DNA of 64,000 nt from Luteibaculum oceani (GTDB taxonomy: Bacteria; Bacteroidota; Bacteroidia; Flavobacteriales_D; Luteibaculaceae). Shown here piece by piece: positions 27,012-35,454 of this stretch (positions within the stretch are counted from its first letter, which is position 1; every line of letters begins with the position of its first letter). The position numbers were made by a program, and so were the translations under genes. The notes under the pieces were generated by a model. The model did not search any database. It saw only the letters and a program-made list of their open reading frames with translations, and was not told the DNA's origin. The stretch covers positions 62,001-126,000 of the forward strand of contig NZ_VORB01000004.1 in the NCBI RefSeq assembly GCF_007995015.1, written 5' to 3'.

Positions 27012-29282
27012 TTATTTATTTAGATTAGTTTCAATATTTTCTACAGCGGTTTTATCACAATTCCTGCATTTAAAGACAAAAGCACAATGTTGGGCATGCA
27101 CCTTATCAAAAAAGGACACATTACTCTCTATATTCAATACATATTTTTCAAAGGAATACTCTGGAGCAGGAACTAAATGATAATTAAGAGCAGTTATTGA
27201 TTTTTCTGGCTCTCTTAGCCCTATAGTCTGCTCCCAGGAAGATTTAGAATCAAATAACTGTACGTTAGGCGCTAAATCATTCACCGCTACCAAAAGATCG
27301 TCCATAGACTGTTGATCTATTCCTATTTCCACCAAATGTGCATTATCTGGGCATATCATTTCATATTCTATGGAGTTACATCCAGCTTGATATACAGTAT
27401 TAGCAAGCATCTCTGGTAACTTGCTGTAATACGAAGCACATGACTCCCAATCTGATTTTATTAACTGAATATCTCGTGTAATAGTAAAGTACATTGGACA
27501 GCTTACAGGTGCAGTCAAGCGTCCTTGGGAATCTGAAATTTCTATATCCACCATGATATCCCCCTCGTAGGTCACCACAGTATTATAATCTCCCTGATCA
27601 ATTCCCGCGTTTTCAGCACAAACTAAATATTTACCATTCCTATACTCATAAATTTCATCATCTAAGGAATATGGTGTTCGTGTTCCATCTTCTTCTACGC
27701 GATACCACTTTATAAAAGCATCACGAACTCTAACACTGTATTCATGGGCTTTTACCACTTCCTCCGTTTCATCATTATCTAAGATATTCGTCTCAATTTG
27801 AGATTTATCTATTTGATCTAATTCGACAAAATATCTTGAATTAGAGAAACAAGATGGCTGAGGATTATATTGCCTCGGATCCTCGATTCTAAAACTAAGG
27901 TGTTCAGGAAGCTTCACATCCTCCGCATAGTCGATTAAATTGGATAGAACAATAACTGTAACCTTCTTCCTATCACTTTCCTTAGGAGGGCAACTACTTT
28001 CCCCGTAGGTATCTCGATATGAATAGTATACCGAAGTTAACTTTTCAAAAAATTCCGGGTAATTTGGACCAATATAAAAAGGTGTTTCGCCCTGGTTATC
28101 TTTGGTTTTATACCACAAAACTTCCCTTTTTATTTCACTGTATTCGGTGGTAAGGAATTTGGTAACCTTAAGGGTATCAATTCCTGGTTCACATATTGGA
28201 AGAGAAAACTCCAGTGGTTCAGGAATACTAAGATCAGCAATAGGAACAACAATAAAAGGATTAACTAATCCTTTTATTTGACCTGGACAGCCATTCGTGT
28301 ATTTTCTATAGTACTGAGCTCCATAGAGTAATCCACTTCCCGTATATACCTGTTTAGTATATTTATTTGGACTGCATATTGGGAATTTCACCTTATTATC
28401 TACCAAATCACTCCAACAAATTCCGTCCTGAAAAGGCACATTTTTATCCATTCTCAATTCTGCCATTCCATCTGAACATAAAAATGCATTTCGAGGAGTA
28501 GGAGAATACTCTTCAATACCTGGAGGTAGAGTTGGCTTGATTAACACAAAAAAACTATTACATCTTTCGCGATAATGCTTACCTCGGCAACGCGCCCCAG
28601 GATAATCTTTTTGGTGGGATTTAATTGTTACCAAAAAGACCCCGTAATACCCATCACATAGAGGAAAGGTCTCATGCAATTTTGAGGAGGCTCTTTTATT
28701 ACATTTATTCTGCCCCTTGTTGGAAACTCCTTCGTTTTTGTACCGACATTTATCCTTTGGACTCCTATTCTTCGCTTTCCTAATTTGACAATTCCATGAT
28801 TTGACCAATACTGGAGTAAGAACTCCATGGGTAAAGTCAAGACTATTTTCCAATAAATCATCCAAAAAGGCATCAGGATCTGGAGCCTCTTCCAGTGGAT
28901 TGTTTACCAAAAAATTTTGGAAATCATTCTCAAAATCCTTCTGTTTACCACCAGCTAGCAATTTCATCTCAACAAAGGATTCTCTCGATAGTAATCCTGC
29001 ATCATAGGCAATTATAAGTTTAGCATCTATTACCTCTTGAAACTTCTTTTCGTCAAATGATTCGCTATACCAAATAATATTTCGCTTATCCTTATCATCT
29101 CCCCCTTCTTTAGCAGGACTTTTATAGCAAACATTTCGCTTTATCCCCTCTTTTATGTCACTTATCTTTGATTCAATTTTTCTTTCAATTTTAGATAGAT
29201 TAAGGAATTGTTTTGTTTGGGATACGGATTGGAATACACACAATTGACCCAAAATCAACATCAATAAAATTTTCTTTTTCAT
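27012..29282 (-). CDS. Large hypothetical secreted protein
   Basis: This 756-residue protein has a signal peptide (MKKKILLMLILGQLCVFQSVSQ). I recognise no domain. It is cysteine-rich for its size: the first third has spaced Cys pairs in basic stretches (SWNCQIRKAK, KDKCRYKNEG, ARCRGKHYRERC), and the end has FKCRNCDK, a CxxC pair. The middle consists of beta-strand segments without a repeat I can define. It heads the three-gene run of exported proteins, at the edge of the repeat zone. It could be surface-associated. A gene of this size with no recognisable family and two equally unknown neighbours is unusual. Confidence 0.5.
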   Translation of the reverse strand: MKKKILLMLILGQLCVFQSVSQTKQFLNLSKIERKIESKISDIKEGIKRNVCYKSPAKEGGDDKDKRNIIWYSESFDEKKFQEVIDAKLIIAYDAGLLSRESFVEMKLLAGGKQKDFENDFQNFLVNNPLEEAPDPDAFLDDLLENSLDFTHGVLTPVLVKSWNCQIRKAKNRSPKDKCRYKNEGVSNKGQNKCNKRASSKLHETFPLCDGYYGVFLVTIKSHQKDYPGARCRGKHYRERCNSFFVLIKPTLPPGIEEYSPTPRNAFLCSDGMAELRMDKNVPFQDGICWSDLVDNKVKFPICSPNKYTKQVYTGSGLLYGAQYYRKYTNGCPGQIKGLVNPFIVVPIADLSIPEPLEFSLPICEPGIDTLKVTKFLTTEYSEIKREVLWYKTKDNQGETPFYIGPNYPEFFEKLTSVYYSYRDTYGESSCPPKESDRKKVTVIVLSNLIDYAEDVKLPEHLSFRIEDPRQYNPQPSCFSNSRYFVELDQIDKSQIETNILDNDETEEVVKAHEYSVRVRDAFIKWYRVEEDGTRTPYSLDDEIYEYRNGKYLVCAENAGIDQGDYNTVVTYEGDIMVDIEISDSQGRLTAPVSCPMYFTITRDIQLIKSDWESCASYYSKLPEMLANTVYQAGCNSIEYEMICPDNAHLVEIGIDQQSMDDLLVAVNDLAPNVQLFDSKSSWEQTIGLREPEKSITALNYHLVPAPEYSFEKYVLNIESNVSFFDKVHAQHCAFVFKCRNCDKTAVENIETNLNK

Positions 29283-29620
29283 GGTAGGTTATTTTTTGAT
29301 TTCCATTTAAGGTCTGAACAAATTGTCCTTAGTTCCAAAAATTTGAGCTTGTGACTTTTTGTGTATCACTTTTTTAAAAAAGTGTCACATCTGAAAGACT
29401 TATAGATAAAAGATTAGAAGGGCATTCTGATTCTAATCAATATCACGAAAAAAGGGCCTTTTTTGCAAAATGAGGAGTTGATTTAGACCTATTCTGATGA
29501 CTTTTTACAGATATAAAGAGGCTTTTTTGGGTGAAATTTTGGAGAGAATAGCTCAAAAGAATGTTTAAGGGCAATTATCCCATTTGAACGCACTCTTTTC
29601 CTTAAACATGAATCAAAAAA
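29283..29620. other. Upstream region of the exported-protein trio
   Basis: No gene is visible. An 18-bp perfect palindrome, CACTTTTTTAAAAAAGTG, lies at 29367-29384, about 85 bases before the start of the 756-residue protein, and could be an operator or half of a terminator. The rest is AT-rich without other structure. The repeat zone begins after 29620. Confidence 0.4.
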
Positions 29621-29687
29621 AAGCCCAAAATTCTGGTAGGCGAACTTGGGCTTCTCCGCCTCAGTAATGAGGCTTGCGTGGTAGGTT
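29621..29687. repeat. E element copy 1 (two hairpins, two GGTAG motifs)
   Basis: Stem 1, AAGCCCAA against TTGGGCTT, holds CTGGTAGG in its loop. Stem 2 is GCCTCA-GTAA-TGAGGC, and TGGTAGG follows at 29679-29685. The same order is seen in copies 2 to 5. Confidence 0.75.
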
Positions 29688-29782
29688 TATTAAAAATAGA
29701 AAAATATTTTAATTAATTACAAATTATATTCAAATAATTTGAATTTGATACAAAAATAAAAGATGGGGCGTGGTGTAGTTGA

Positions 29783-29937
29783 CGGGATCTCTCAGTTGCC
29801 AATCAAGTTTTTGTATCTGGTGAAAAGGCTTTTAAGAAGGCTCCGTCGCGATGACAGGGTTGCTCAAACGCGGAGTAAGAAGCCAAGCCACAAAGCTGTC
29901 ATTTCGAACGTAATGAAATGGAGGGAGAAATCTCGTT
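29783..29937. repeat. A element pair 1 (inverted, about 155 bp)
   Basis: A minus-strand A copy (29783-29857, ending CGCGATGACAG) faces a plus-strand copy (29896-29937, CTGTCATTTCGAACG to GAGAAATCTCG), so the whole is a long imperfect palindrome with a 38-base centre. Confidence 0.75.
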
Positions 29938-29984
29938 AGAGCAGAACATTGCCCAATAGACATTTTTGGTAATCATATGTTTTT

Positions 29985-30310
29985 CACACTTTACTTTTTT
30001 CATTACCAAAAAAGTAAACAAAAAGGTTAGCTGCCTTTCATCAGCTTGGTTCTCTTTGGAAGCATTAAGCAATCCTTTTTCATTTTTTATTCATCAGGTA
30101 ATTGATTTTAATGGAATTCATGAATCTTCGATTTCCATCGATGAAAAAACGAAACAAAAAAATCTAGGCCTAGACATTTCATTCGTCATAGCTGGTCGAT
30201 AAACATAAGTGCGGCCAGGCGAGCTACCGCTTCCTGGTCTTACTAATGTTTATCCTGCATCTATTTCCTCTGAAATCTATGGCCTTTTGGACGCACGAAT
30301 GATAAACGCA
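29985..30310. repeat. F' element copy 1
   Basis: It opens with the palindrome TTTACTTTTTT-cattacc-AAAAAAGTAAA (29990-30018). It also contains the hairpin of GATAAACAT and ATGTTTATC around an inner CCAGG/CCTGG stem (30198-30254), and it ends in the ACGCACGAATGAT boundary shared by all F and F' copies. Confidence 0.7.
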
Positions 30311-30330
30311 GGGGTGGATCACAATGAGGT

Positions 30331-30411
30331 TAACGGGATTCTACCTAATGCGGCTACAGGAATCAGACGGTTATCGAGTGCCACGACGAAGGAGTGGTGT
30401 ATCGAGATAAC
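30331..30411. repeat. Short A variant plus B hairpin 1
   Basis: A diverged short A piece (AACGGGATTCTACCTAATG) leads into the B hairpin at 30369-30411: outer GTTATC/GATAAC, then the inner stem CCAC/GTGG around GACGAAGGA. The inner pair differs from B8 (CCTC/GAGG), which keeps pairing. Confidence 0.65.
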
Positions 30412-30441
30412 AAAGGCGGAGGACTTAGCCTAGTTACAAAG

Positions 30442-30482
30442 CTGTCATTTCGAACGGAACGGAGTGAAGAGAGAAATCTCGT
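30442..30482 (+). repeat. A element, plus orientation, before the GIY-YIG gene
   Basis: It runs from CTGTCATTTCGAACGG to GAGAAATCTCGTTAG, 35 bases before the GIY-YIG start. Its inverted counterpart begins 52 bases after the stop of that gene. Confidence 0.75.
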
Positions 30483-30517
30483 TAGAGAGTATCTTTTTAT
30501 TTAAGTAACTTAAGTAC

Positions 30518-30805
30518 ATGGCCAACTACCACGTGTACATTCTGACTAATAAAAGAAAGACAGTACTTTATATTGGTGTTTGTAATAATCTCAAAAGGAG
30601 ACTTTACGAACACCAACAAGGCAAACTCCTAAATGCGTTCAGCAAAAGGTACGGTTGTCAGTTTCTAATCTATTACGAAAGGTTCGAGGATATCAACCAA
30701 GCAATTGGCAGGGAAAAGGAATTAAAAAAATGGCGCAGAGATAAGAAAGAAGCTTTGATTGAAAAGACTAATCCGAATTGGGATTTTTTGAATGATGAGG
30801 TTTAA
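30518..30805 (+). CDS. Small GIY-YIG nuclease inside inverted A repeats
   Basis: This 95-residue single-domain GIY-YIG endonuclease is of the small type seen across Bacteroidota. The motifs are YHVYILT (the GIY position, residues 4-10), LYIGVCNNLKRRLYEH (YIG and the catalytic arginine), and the helix GREKELKKWRRDKK, whose glutamate matches the metal-binding glutamate. It is therefore expected to cut DNA, one nick per active site. The gene stands exactly between a plus-oriented A repeat (30442-30482) and a minus-oriented one (30858-30933), as if those were terminal inverted repeats. I infer that it handles these repeats; no function is established for this subfamily. Confidence 0.88.
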   Translation: MANYHVYILTNKRKTVLYIGVCNNLKRRLYEHQQGKLLNAFSKRYGCQFLIYYERFEDINQAIGREKELKKWRRDKKEALIEKTNPNWDFLNDEV

Positions 30806-30857
30806 CAGCTATTTTTACTAGGAATTGGGTTTACCACAATTGATCGCTGCGTTATTA

Positions 30858-31022
30858 ACGGGATCTCTCAGTCGCCAATCAACTTGTTTGTTGCTGGAGC
30901 AAGGCTTTTTTGCAGGCTCCTTCGAGATGACAGTTTTGGTCCAGGGCAAAGGCCTTTTCAAGACTTCAGAACTGTCATTTCGAACGACCACGCCACAAGC
31001 GTGGGGAAGGAGAAATCCCGTT
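30858..31022. repeat. A element pair 2
   Basis: A minus copy (30858-30933) and a plus copy (30972-31022) face each other over 38 bases. The plus copy carries an inserted CCACGC-CACAA-GCGTGG hairpin in its middle, the same arms as in RNase P RNA and the B elements. The minus half is the right flank of the GIY-YIG gene. Confidence 0.75.
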
Positions 31023-31040
31023 AAGGCATAACTTATTCCT

Positions 31041-31251
31041 TTCATATTCTTTTTCATTTTTTTCATTGATACTCCGGCAAACTCAGTACAAGTGAAAAAA
31101 CGAAACAAAAAAATCTAGGCCTAGACATTTCATTCGTCATAGCGGTTCGGTAAACATAAGTGCGGCCAGGCGAGCTATCGCTTCCTGGTCTTACTAATGT
31201 TTATCCTGCATCTATTTCCTCTGAAATCTATGGCCTGATAGACGCACGGAC
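31041..31251. repeat. F' element copy 2
   Basis: It matches copy 1 from the TCTAGGCCTAGACATTTCATT block to ACGCACGGA. The hairpin TAAACATAAG...TTACTAATGTTTA lies at 31150-31205. The left end lacks the TTTACTTTTTT palindrome of copy 1. Confidence 0.65.
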
Positions 31252-31284
31252 ATGTCTCGATGGGGCGGAGGCGCGATGAAGCGT

Positions 31285-31432
31285 ACGGGATTTCTCAGTC
31301 GTCCGAACGATGTTGTTTCTGGAGTTTGGATATTAGAGACTCTTTCAAAATGACGGCGGTGGTCTTGGGCAAAGGATTTGGCTTGAGTTCGAAGGATGTC
31401 ATTTAGATCGACCATGCACTAAGCAAGGGTAT
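31285..31432. repeat. A element pair 3, degenerate right half
   Basis: The minus copy (31285-31355) is well preserved. The plus copy near 31397-31432 (GTCATTTAGATCGACCATG) has several mismatches, so this palindrome is decaying. Confidence 0.55.
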
Positions 31433-31480
31433 GTTTAGATAACACAGGTTCAGGGTAATATATGTTGAAACAATAAAAAT

Positions 31481-31549
31481 AGAAAGCCCGCGAACTGGTA
31501 GGACTTCGCGGGCTTTCTTGCTCTGACCATTGAGCACACCTGGTAGGGG
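31481..31549. repeat. E element copy 2
   Basis: Stem 1 is 14 bp (AGAAAGCCCGCGAA/TTCGCGGGCTTTCT) with CTGGTAGG in the loop. Stem 2 is TGCTC/GAGCA, and CCTGGTAGG follows. Stem 1 has a different sequence from copy 1 but the same position and loop. Confidence 0.75.
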
Positions 31550-31598
31550 AATCATTAAATATTATTATGTTTTGAAATTACGGCAACCTAGAAAAAAA

Positions 31599-31699
31599 GA
31601 AAAGCAGAGATACTCAAAGAAGGTGGTAGTGGCAATTTACGACATTAAGCACTCTGCTTTTCGGAAAAACTCGAGCGGGTTGCCCAAGTTGTGGTAGAC
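31599..31699. repeat. E element copy 3
   Basis: Stem 1 is an 11-bp perfect GAAAAGCAGAG (31599-31609) paired with CTCTGCTTTTC (31652-31662), with GGTGGTAGTGG in the loop. A small GGG-TTG-CCC hairpin follows, then TGTGGTAGACC. Confidence 0.65.
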
Positions 31700-31732
31700 C
31701 ATAAAGACCTTCACTTTTATTAGCGAAAGAAA

Positions 31733-31803
31733 TGGAAAAAGAGCCCCGGTGGTGGTAGACACCGTGAATCTTTCTCCGTTTCAAACGCACTCTGTGGTAG
31801 GTG
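31733..31803. repeat. E element copy 4
   Basis: Stem 1 is GGAAAAAGA with TCTTTCTCC (one mismatch), holding GGTGGTAGACACC. Then come a GTTT-C-AAAC hairpin and TGTGGTAGG. It is the most diverged copy, but the order of parts is unchanged. Confidence 0.6.
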
Positions 31804-32209
31804 AAGATCTTAAAAAGTATCGTAGAATTATAAATGGGTAGGTAAACACTTACACCCTACAATACTTTTCAAATATTTCAAAGATCATTTTTCAACTTTC
31901 TATCAAATCAAACAATTCAATAATTCTTATCAGGATTAGTATTGAATTCCGTCATTGTTAGTATTAAAATTATACAAATTTTTCCAACCACCAAATTTTA
32001 TTGAACATTTTTTTTGGATTAAATGTTGTTTTTATTCGATAACTGGTCTGTATTCCTTTATTTTCAGCGGATTTCTATAATAATATTTTATGGATTTTTT
32101 GGAGGGCGGTTACCCCAAGTCTAGGTTTCACTTGTTTTTATAGATGGGTTTGGAGCGGTTATGATACATCCCGAATAGGAGGCGCAATGCCCTTATCCAT
32201 TTCGGTAAT
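31804..32209. other. AT-rich stretch between E copy 4 and F copy 1
   Basis: I see no gene, no repeat module and no RNA here. The first half is strongly AT-rich (31860-32090). Confidence 0.5.
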
Positions 32210-32214
32210 CATTA

Positions 32215-32435
32215 GTTTTTCTCATTTTACTTTTTTCATTACCAAAAAAGTAAACAAAAAGGCTAGGGCTGCAGATCCCTCTCTCATTCATCTTCAGAAA
32301 TCCTTAGAAAGACCTAAAAGGATTTCCCCAAGCCTAGGTCTTGGGTCTTCGACCCTGTCAATCTTTTGGTTTTCTACGGATTTCTTTTGATTCATTTCGA
32401 TCTTGATCTGATGCCCAGAAGGACGCACGAATGAT
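32215..32435. repeat. F element copy 1
   Basis: It starts with TTTACTTTTTT-cattacc-AAAAAAGTAAA. Three nested hairpins follow: AAATCCTT/AAGGATTT, CCCAAG-CCTAGGT-CTTGGG and GGGTC-TTC-GACCC. Then come AATCTTTTGG and the ACGCACGAATGAT end. The left half is also similar to the reverse complement of the right half (GAAATCC..AGAAA). Confidence 0.7.
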
Positions 32436-32508
32436 TGTTGGAGGGGGTGGTCGCGTTGTGGCTATTAGGATCCATACAAGTTCGGGATGACTGCTACCGG
32501 TTTAACTC

Positions 32509-33136
32509 GGTTATCGAGTGGCCACGCCCCAAGAGTGGGTGTATCGAGATAACATGGGCGAAGGAATTAGCTCGTAGCTGGTAGCTGTTTGCGATTAGGT
32601 AGAGGATGAAGGCGATGAATTGATGAAGTTATATGCTCTGATCACCTCCTCTCGATATACTTCTTCCCTATCGGGGCGAAGCACTCGAGGACCAGGTATC
32701 GCTGTGTAACTTACGGGATTTCTCAGTCCTCCGGACGATGTTGTTTCCGAAGTTTGGAAGTTAGGAGACTCTTTCGAAATGACAGCTGCGGGTTTAGCAC
32801 GGTTATCGAGTGCCCACGCCCCAATCGTGGGTGTATCGAGATAACAAGGGCGAAGGAATTAGCTCGTAGCTGGTAGCTGTTTGCGATTAGGTAGAGGATG
32901 AAGGCGATGAATTGATGAAGTTGTACGCTCTGATCACCTCCTCTCGATACACTTCTTCCCTATCGGGGCGAAGCACTCGAGGACCAGGTATCGCTGTGTA
33001 ACTTACGGGATTTCTCAGTCCTCCGGACGATGTTGTTTCCGAAGTTTGGAAGTTAGGAGACTCTTTCGAAATAACAGCTGCGGGTTTTAGACGGTTATCG
33101 AGTGGCCACGCCCAAGCGTGGGTGTATCGAGATAAC
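32509..33136. repeat. 292-bp tandem array of B, C and A modules
   Basis: B hairpins begin at 32509, 32801 and 33093, a period of 292 bases each time. Each full unit holds B, then a GTAGCTG/GATGAA-rich linker, then C (32645-32692 and 32937-32984), then a minus-oriented A copy (from 32713 and 33005). Units 1 and 2 differ at only a few positions by eye. In the inner B stem CCACGCCCCAAGAGTGG changes to CCACGCCCCAATCGTGG, and later to CCACGCCCAAGCGTGG. Confidence 0.85.
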
Positions 33137-33211
33137 ATTGGCGGAGGGATTAGCTCTTTGTACTTAGCTCGTAGAAGGGAGGGGAAATTTCGTTGATAAG
33201 AGCATTGCTCA

Positions 33212-33340
33212 GGTCCTCTCGATACACCCCGACGCTTTACTGGTCGGGGCACTCGAGGACCGAGTTTAGGGAAACCTAGAGTTTATCGAAGGGGGGAGTC
33301 GCGGTGGGATTGACGGGCTCCCGCATTAGGCGGGATGACA
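33212..33340. repeat. C hairpin 3 and short A variant
   Basis: The C hairpin (33212-33261) has outer GGTCCTC/GAGGACC and inner CCCCGAC-GCTTTACTG-GTCGGGG. At 33311-33340 a short A variant (GGGCTCCCGCATTAGGCGGGATGACAG layout) follows. Confidence 0.65.
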
Positions 33341-33424
33341 GCGCTGGTTTAAACAATTAAGGTAATAATTCCTCTTACAAGAAAAACAACTAAAGCTTGA
33401 GGGTATATAGTTTTACCAACAAAA

Positions 33425-33447
33425 AAACCCAGCGAATGCTGGGCTTT
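33425..33447 (-). terminator. Terminator of the PorG-like gene
   Basis: On the minus strand, AAAGCCCAGC-ATTC-GCTGGGTTT is followed by TTTTGTT. It starts 28 bases after the stop at 33475. Confidence 0.88.
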
Positions 33448-33474
33448 AAATATTTTGAAGAACTAAATTCTAAA

Positions 33475-34425
33475 CTAGAAAGAGAAGAAACGAGATGTTC
33501 GGGTTCTTTTTCCACCAGACCTTCTGTATCCATTGTGGAAGTTTCTTCTGAACTTCCCTCCCTTACCTCTAAATACATAGGACAGATCTAGGGTTGCGAA
33601 TACATAAGAATCGTCATAATCTGGATTACCTCTGATACTACCAGCCGTTGGATTGTACGGAGAATTCTCTAATTCATCAGATCTATTTGCTACCGCAGCT
33701 GCAAGTTGGCCCTGAGGCGTTTCAGGGAATGTTTTAGGATCCTTGTATTTGGTAGAAACGTCATCTAAATAATCCGTTTGCGTAGTTCTTACACCCAATC
33801 TAGCTCCAATTCTGAAATTTCTATCCACAGTCCAGTACATACCAATACCAGTATTTAATGCTAAACCAGATAATTCGTATGCCACCCCTTCAGTTTGTAA
33901 AGGTGCTAACTCAATCGTTCCTGAAAATGTTTGACCATTAATTTCCTCATCAATCTCAGTCTTTGGATTGTGCGTAAAATATCCAACTCCAATAAATACA
34001 AAGGAGGTGAAATCCACTCTATACTGACGGTTTCTCCCGACGTTATAATTCTCATAAAACTCAAACTCCATTACAGCACCCATCTCCATAATGTCATTTG
34101 TAAAACTAAGGTTACGTCCCATTCTTCCAGGATTAGTACTTAAGCTATCCGCTCCACTGATACGACCAAATTGATAACTCAGATTAATGTTAATACCTGG
34201 AGTTAACGCATATCTTGCGAATGCTCCGGCAGATAACCCCGTAGTTTTCAATTTAATATCGGCTACAAAATCCCTACGAGGAAGGAACTTCCCACCTATA
34301 TCTCCAAGATAATTAGCACCACCCAAACGAACTCCCGCTTCAAGACGGTAGTTTTGGGCTTTCAACTCCCCTACTCCACAGATAATAAGAGAGAAAATTA
34401 GTAGACGGGTAAAGAATTGTTTCAT
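33475..34425 (-). CDS. PorG-like outer-membrane beta-barrel protein (DUF6089)
   Basis: This 316-residue outer-membrane protein resembles PorG of the type IX secretion system. A signal peptide covers residues 1-24 from the ATG at 34425 (FTRLLIFSLIICGVGELKAQ); a further in-frame ATG at 34446 would only add seven residues. The rest is rich in alternating strands with aromatic ends: AGVRLGGANYLGDIGG, LTPGININLSYQFGR, GIGMYWTVDRNFRIGARLGVR. The last strand region ends in the basic tail YRRSGGKRTRTSRFFSF. In Porphyromonas PorG is needed for T9SS assembly, which fits the T9SS cargo seen elsewhere in the window. The assignment rests on layout. It lies between two repeat zones, diverging from the nitronate monooxygenase gene. 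Confidence 0.7.
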   Translation of the reverse strand: MKQFFTRLLIFSLIICGVGELKAQNYRLEAGVRLGGANYLGDIGGKFLPRRDFVADIKLKTTGLSAGAFARYALTPGININLSYQFGRISGADSLSTNPGRMGRNLSFTNDIMEMGAVMEFEFYENYNVGRNRQYRVDFTSFVFIGVGYFTHNPKTEIDEEINGQTFSGTIELAPLQTEGVAYELSGLALNTGIGMYWTVDRNFRIGARLGVRTTQTDYLDDVSTKYKDPKTFPETPQGQLAAAVANRSDELENSPYNPTAGSIRGNPDYDDSYVFATLDLSYVFRGKGGKFRRNFHNGYRRSGGKRTRTSRFFSF

Positions 34426-34450
34426 GCTAATGAAGCTTTGATTCATTGGG

Positions 34451-34478
34451 TTGTTGGCGCCAAAATAAAGTATTTTCG
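34451..34478 (+). promoter_or_regulatory. Candidate promoter of the nitronate monooxygenase gene
   Basis: TTGTTGG at 34451 and TATTTTCG at 34471-34478 are 16-17 bases apart, near the TTG/TAnnTTTG pattern with one mismatch in the -7 box. Transcription would start about 25 bases before the ATG at 34510. Confidence 0.25.
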
Positions 34479-34509
34479 CTCCAAACGAAATTATTCTGAT
34501 ATAAATTTC

Positions 34510-35454
34510 ATGGAGAATTTACATCAATCGATAAGTGGAACTAAATATCCGATAATTCAAGCGGGAATGGTATGGGTATCCGGCTGGAAACTAGCACTGG
34601 CGTGTTCTAAAGCTGGAATTCTTGGTTGTATAGGTGCAGGATCCATGTCTCCCGAAGTGTTAGATATTCACCTGACAAAAATCAAAACTGCAATTGGGGA
34701 CTTACCCTTTGCTGTCAATCTTCCACTTTTTTATTCAAAAATTGAGGAGCAAGTTCAGCTAATAATAAAACATCGGGTACCAATAGTAATATGCTCCGCA
34801 GGATCCCCAAAAAAATTTACATCCATCTTTAAAGAAAATGGTATAAAGGTTTTTCATGTCGTACCTAGTCTCCAACTAGCGCTTAAAGCTCAGGATGCTG
34901 AAGTAGATGCGGTTATTGCCGAAGGTTTTGAGGCCGGGGGCCATAATGGAAGGGACGAAACTACCTCCCTAGTCCTACTCCAAGAACTGCAGGGCAATCT
35001 TGATATTCCTTATTTCGCCGCTGGAGGATTTGGCACTGGAAGGAGCCTCTTAGCTGCTCAGGTTTTGGGTGCAAGTGGGGTTCAAATGGGATCGGTATTT
35101 GTTCCCACCATTGAAGCTTCCTGTCATCCGAATTACAAAAATTACCTGTGTAATCTTCCATCTGGAGCCACCAAATTGTCTCTAAAGCCATTAAATCCTG
35201 TTCGATTGGCACCAAATAAGTTTTTCGAGGAGGTTCAAAAGCTTGAACAAAGGGGAGCAAGTAAAGAAGATCTAGCAACATTACTGGGAAAAGGAAGAGC
35301 AAAACTGGGCATGTTTGATGGTAATTTGGAAGAGGGGGAGTTGGAAATTGGTCAGATTATTTCTTTGGTCAAGGATGTTTTACCCGCTGGCGAAGTTGTA
35401 AAGAGGATTGTTAGGGAGTATCAGGAGGCGAAGGAGTTAGTTCGTAGGGGTTAG
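34510..35454 (+). CDS. Nitronate monooxygenase-like flavoenzyme
   Basis: This FMN-dependent TIM-barrel protein is of the 2-nitropropane dioxygenase/nitronate monooxygenase family, with 314 residues from the ATG at 34510. The frame is open further upstream, but that region is the promoter of this gene and of porG. Signatures: PIIQAGMVWVSGW near the N-terminus, GFEAGGHNGRDETTSLVLL (FMN phosphate and catalytic His region) and AAGGFGTGRSLLAAQVLGASGVQMGSVFV. Some relatives act in fatty-acid metabolism instead, so the substrate is open. The last nine codons (residues EAKELVRRG) are written in repeat sequence that also occurs after the B hairpins, so the 3' end has been overrun by repeat DNA. Confidence 0.82.
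   Translation: MENLHQSISGTKYPIIQAGMVWVSGWKLALACSKAGILGCIGAGSMSPEVLDIHLTKIKTAIGDLPFAVNLPLFYSKIEEQVQLIIKHRVPIVICSAGSPKKFTSIFKENGIKVFHVVPSLQLALKAQDAEVDAVIAEGFEAGGHNGRDETTSLVLLQELQGNLDIPYFAAGGFGTGRSLLAAQVLGASGVQMGSVFVPTIEASCHPNYKNYLCNLPSGATKLSLKPLNPVRLAPNKFFEEVQKLEQRGASKEDLATLLGKGRAKLGMFDGNLEEGELEIGQIISLVKDVLPAGEVVKRIVREYQEAKELVRRG

Noticed and set aside
29367-29384. CACTTTTTTAAAAAAGTG as a terminator
   Set aside because: It is 85 bases upstream of a start codon and no gene reads towards it. It could be an operator, so it is noted only in the intergenic entry.
30518-30805. GIY-YIG gene as a homing endonuclease in an intron or intein
   Set aside because: No interrupted host gene or intron structure surrounds it, and the small single-domain form lacks the DNA-binding extension of homing enzymes.
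32887-33252. Possible small proteins in the repeat zones, for example a 121-codon frame
   Set aside because: The frame is composed of repeat modules, is read through stems on both arms and has no coding features. The same holds for the other small frames in the repeat zones except the two GIY-YIG genes.
34417-34509. Upstream extension of the nitronate monooxygenase frame
   Set aside because: The extra 31 residues cover the promoter shared with porG, and the conserved N-terminus begins at the ATG at 34510.
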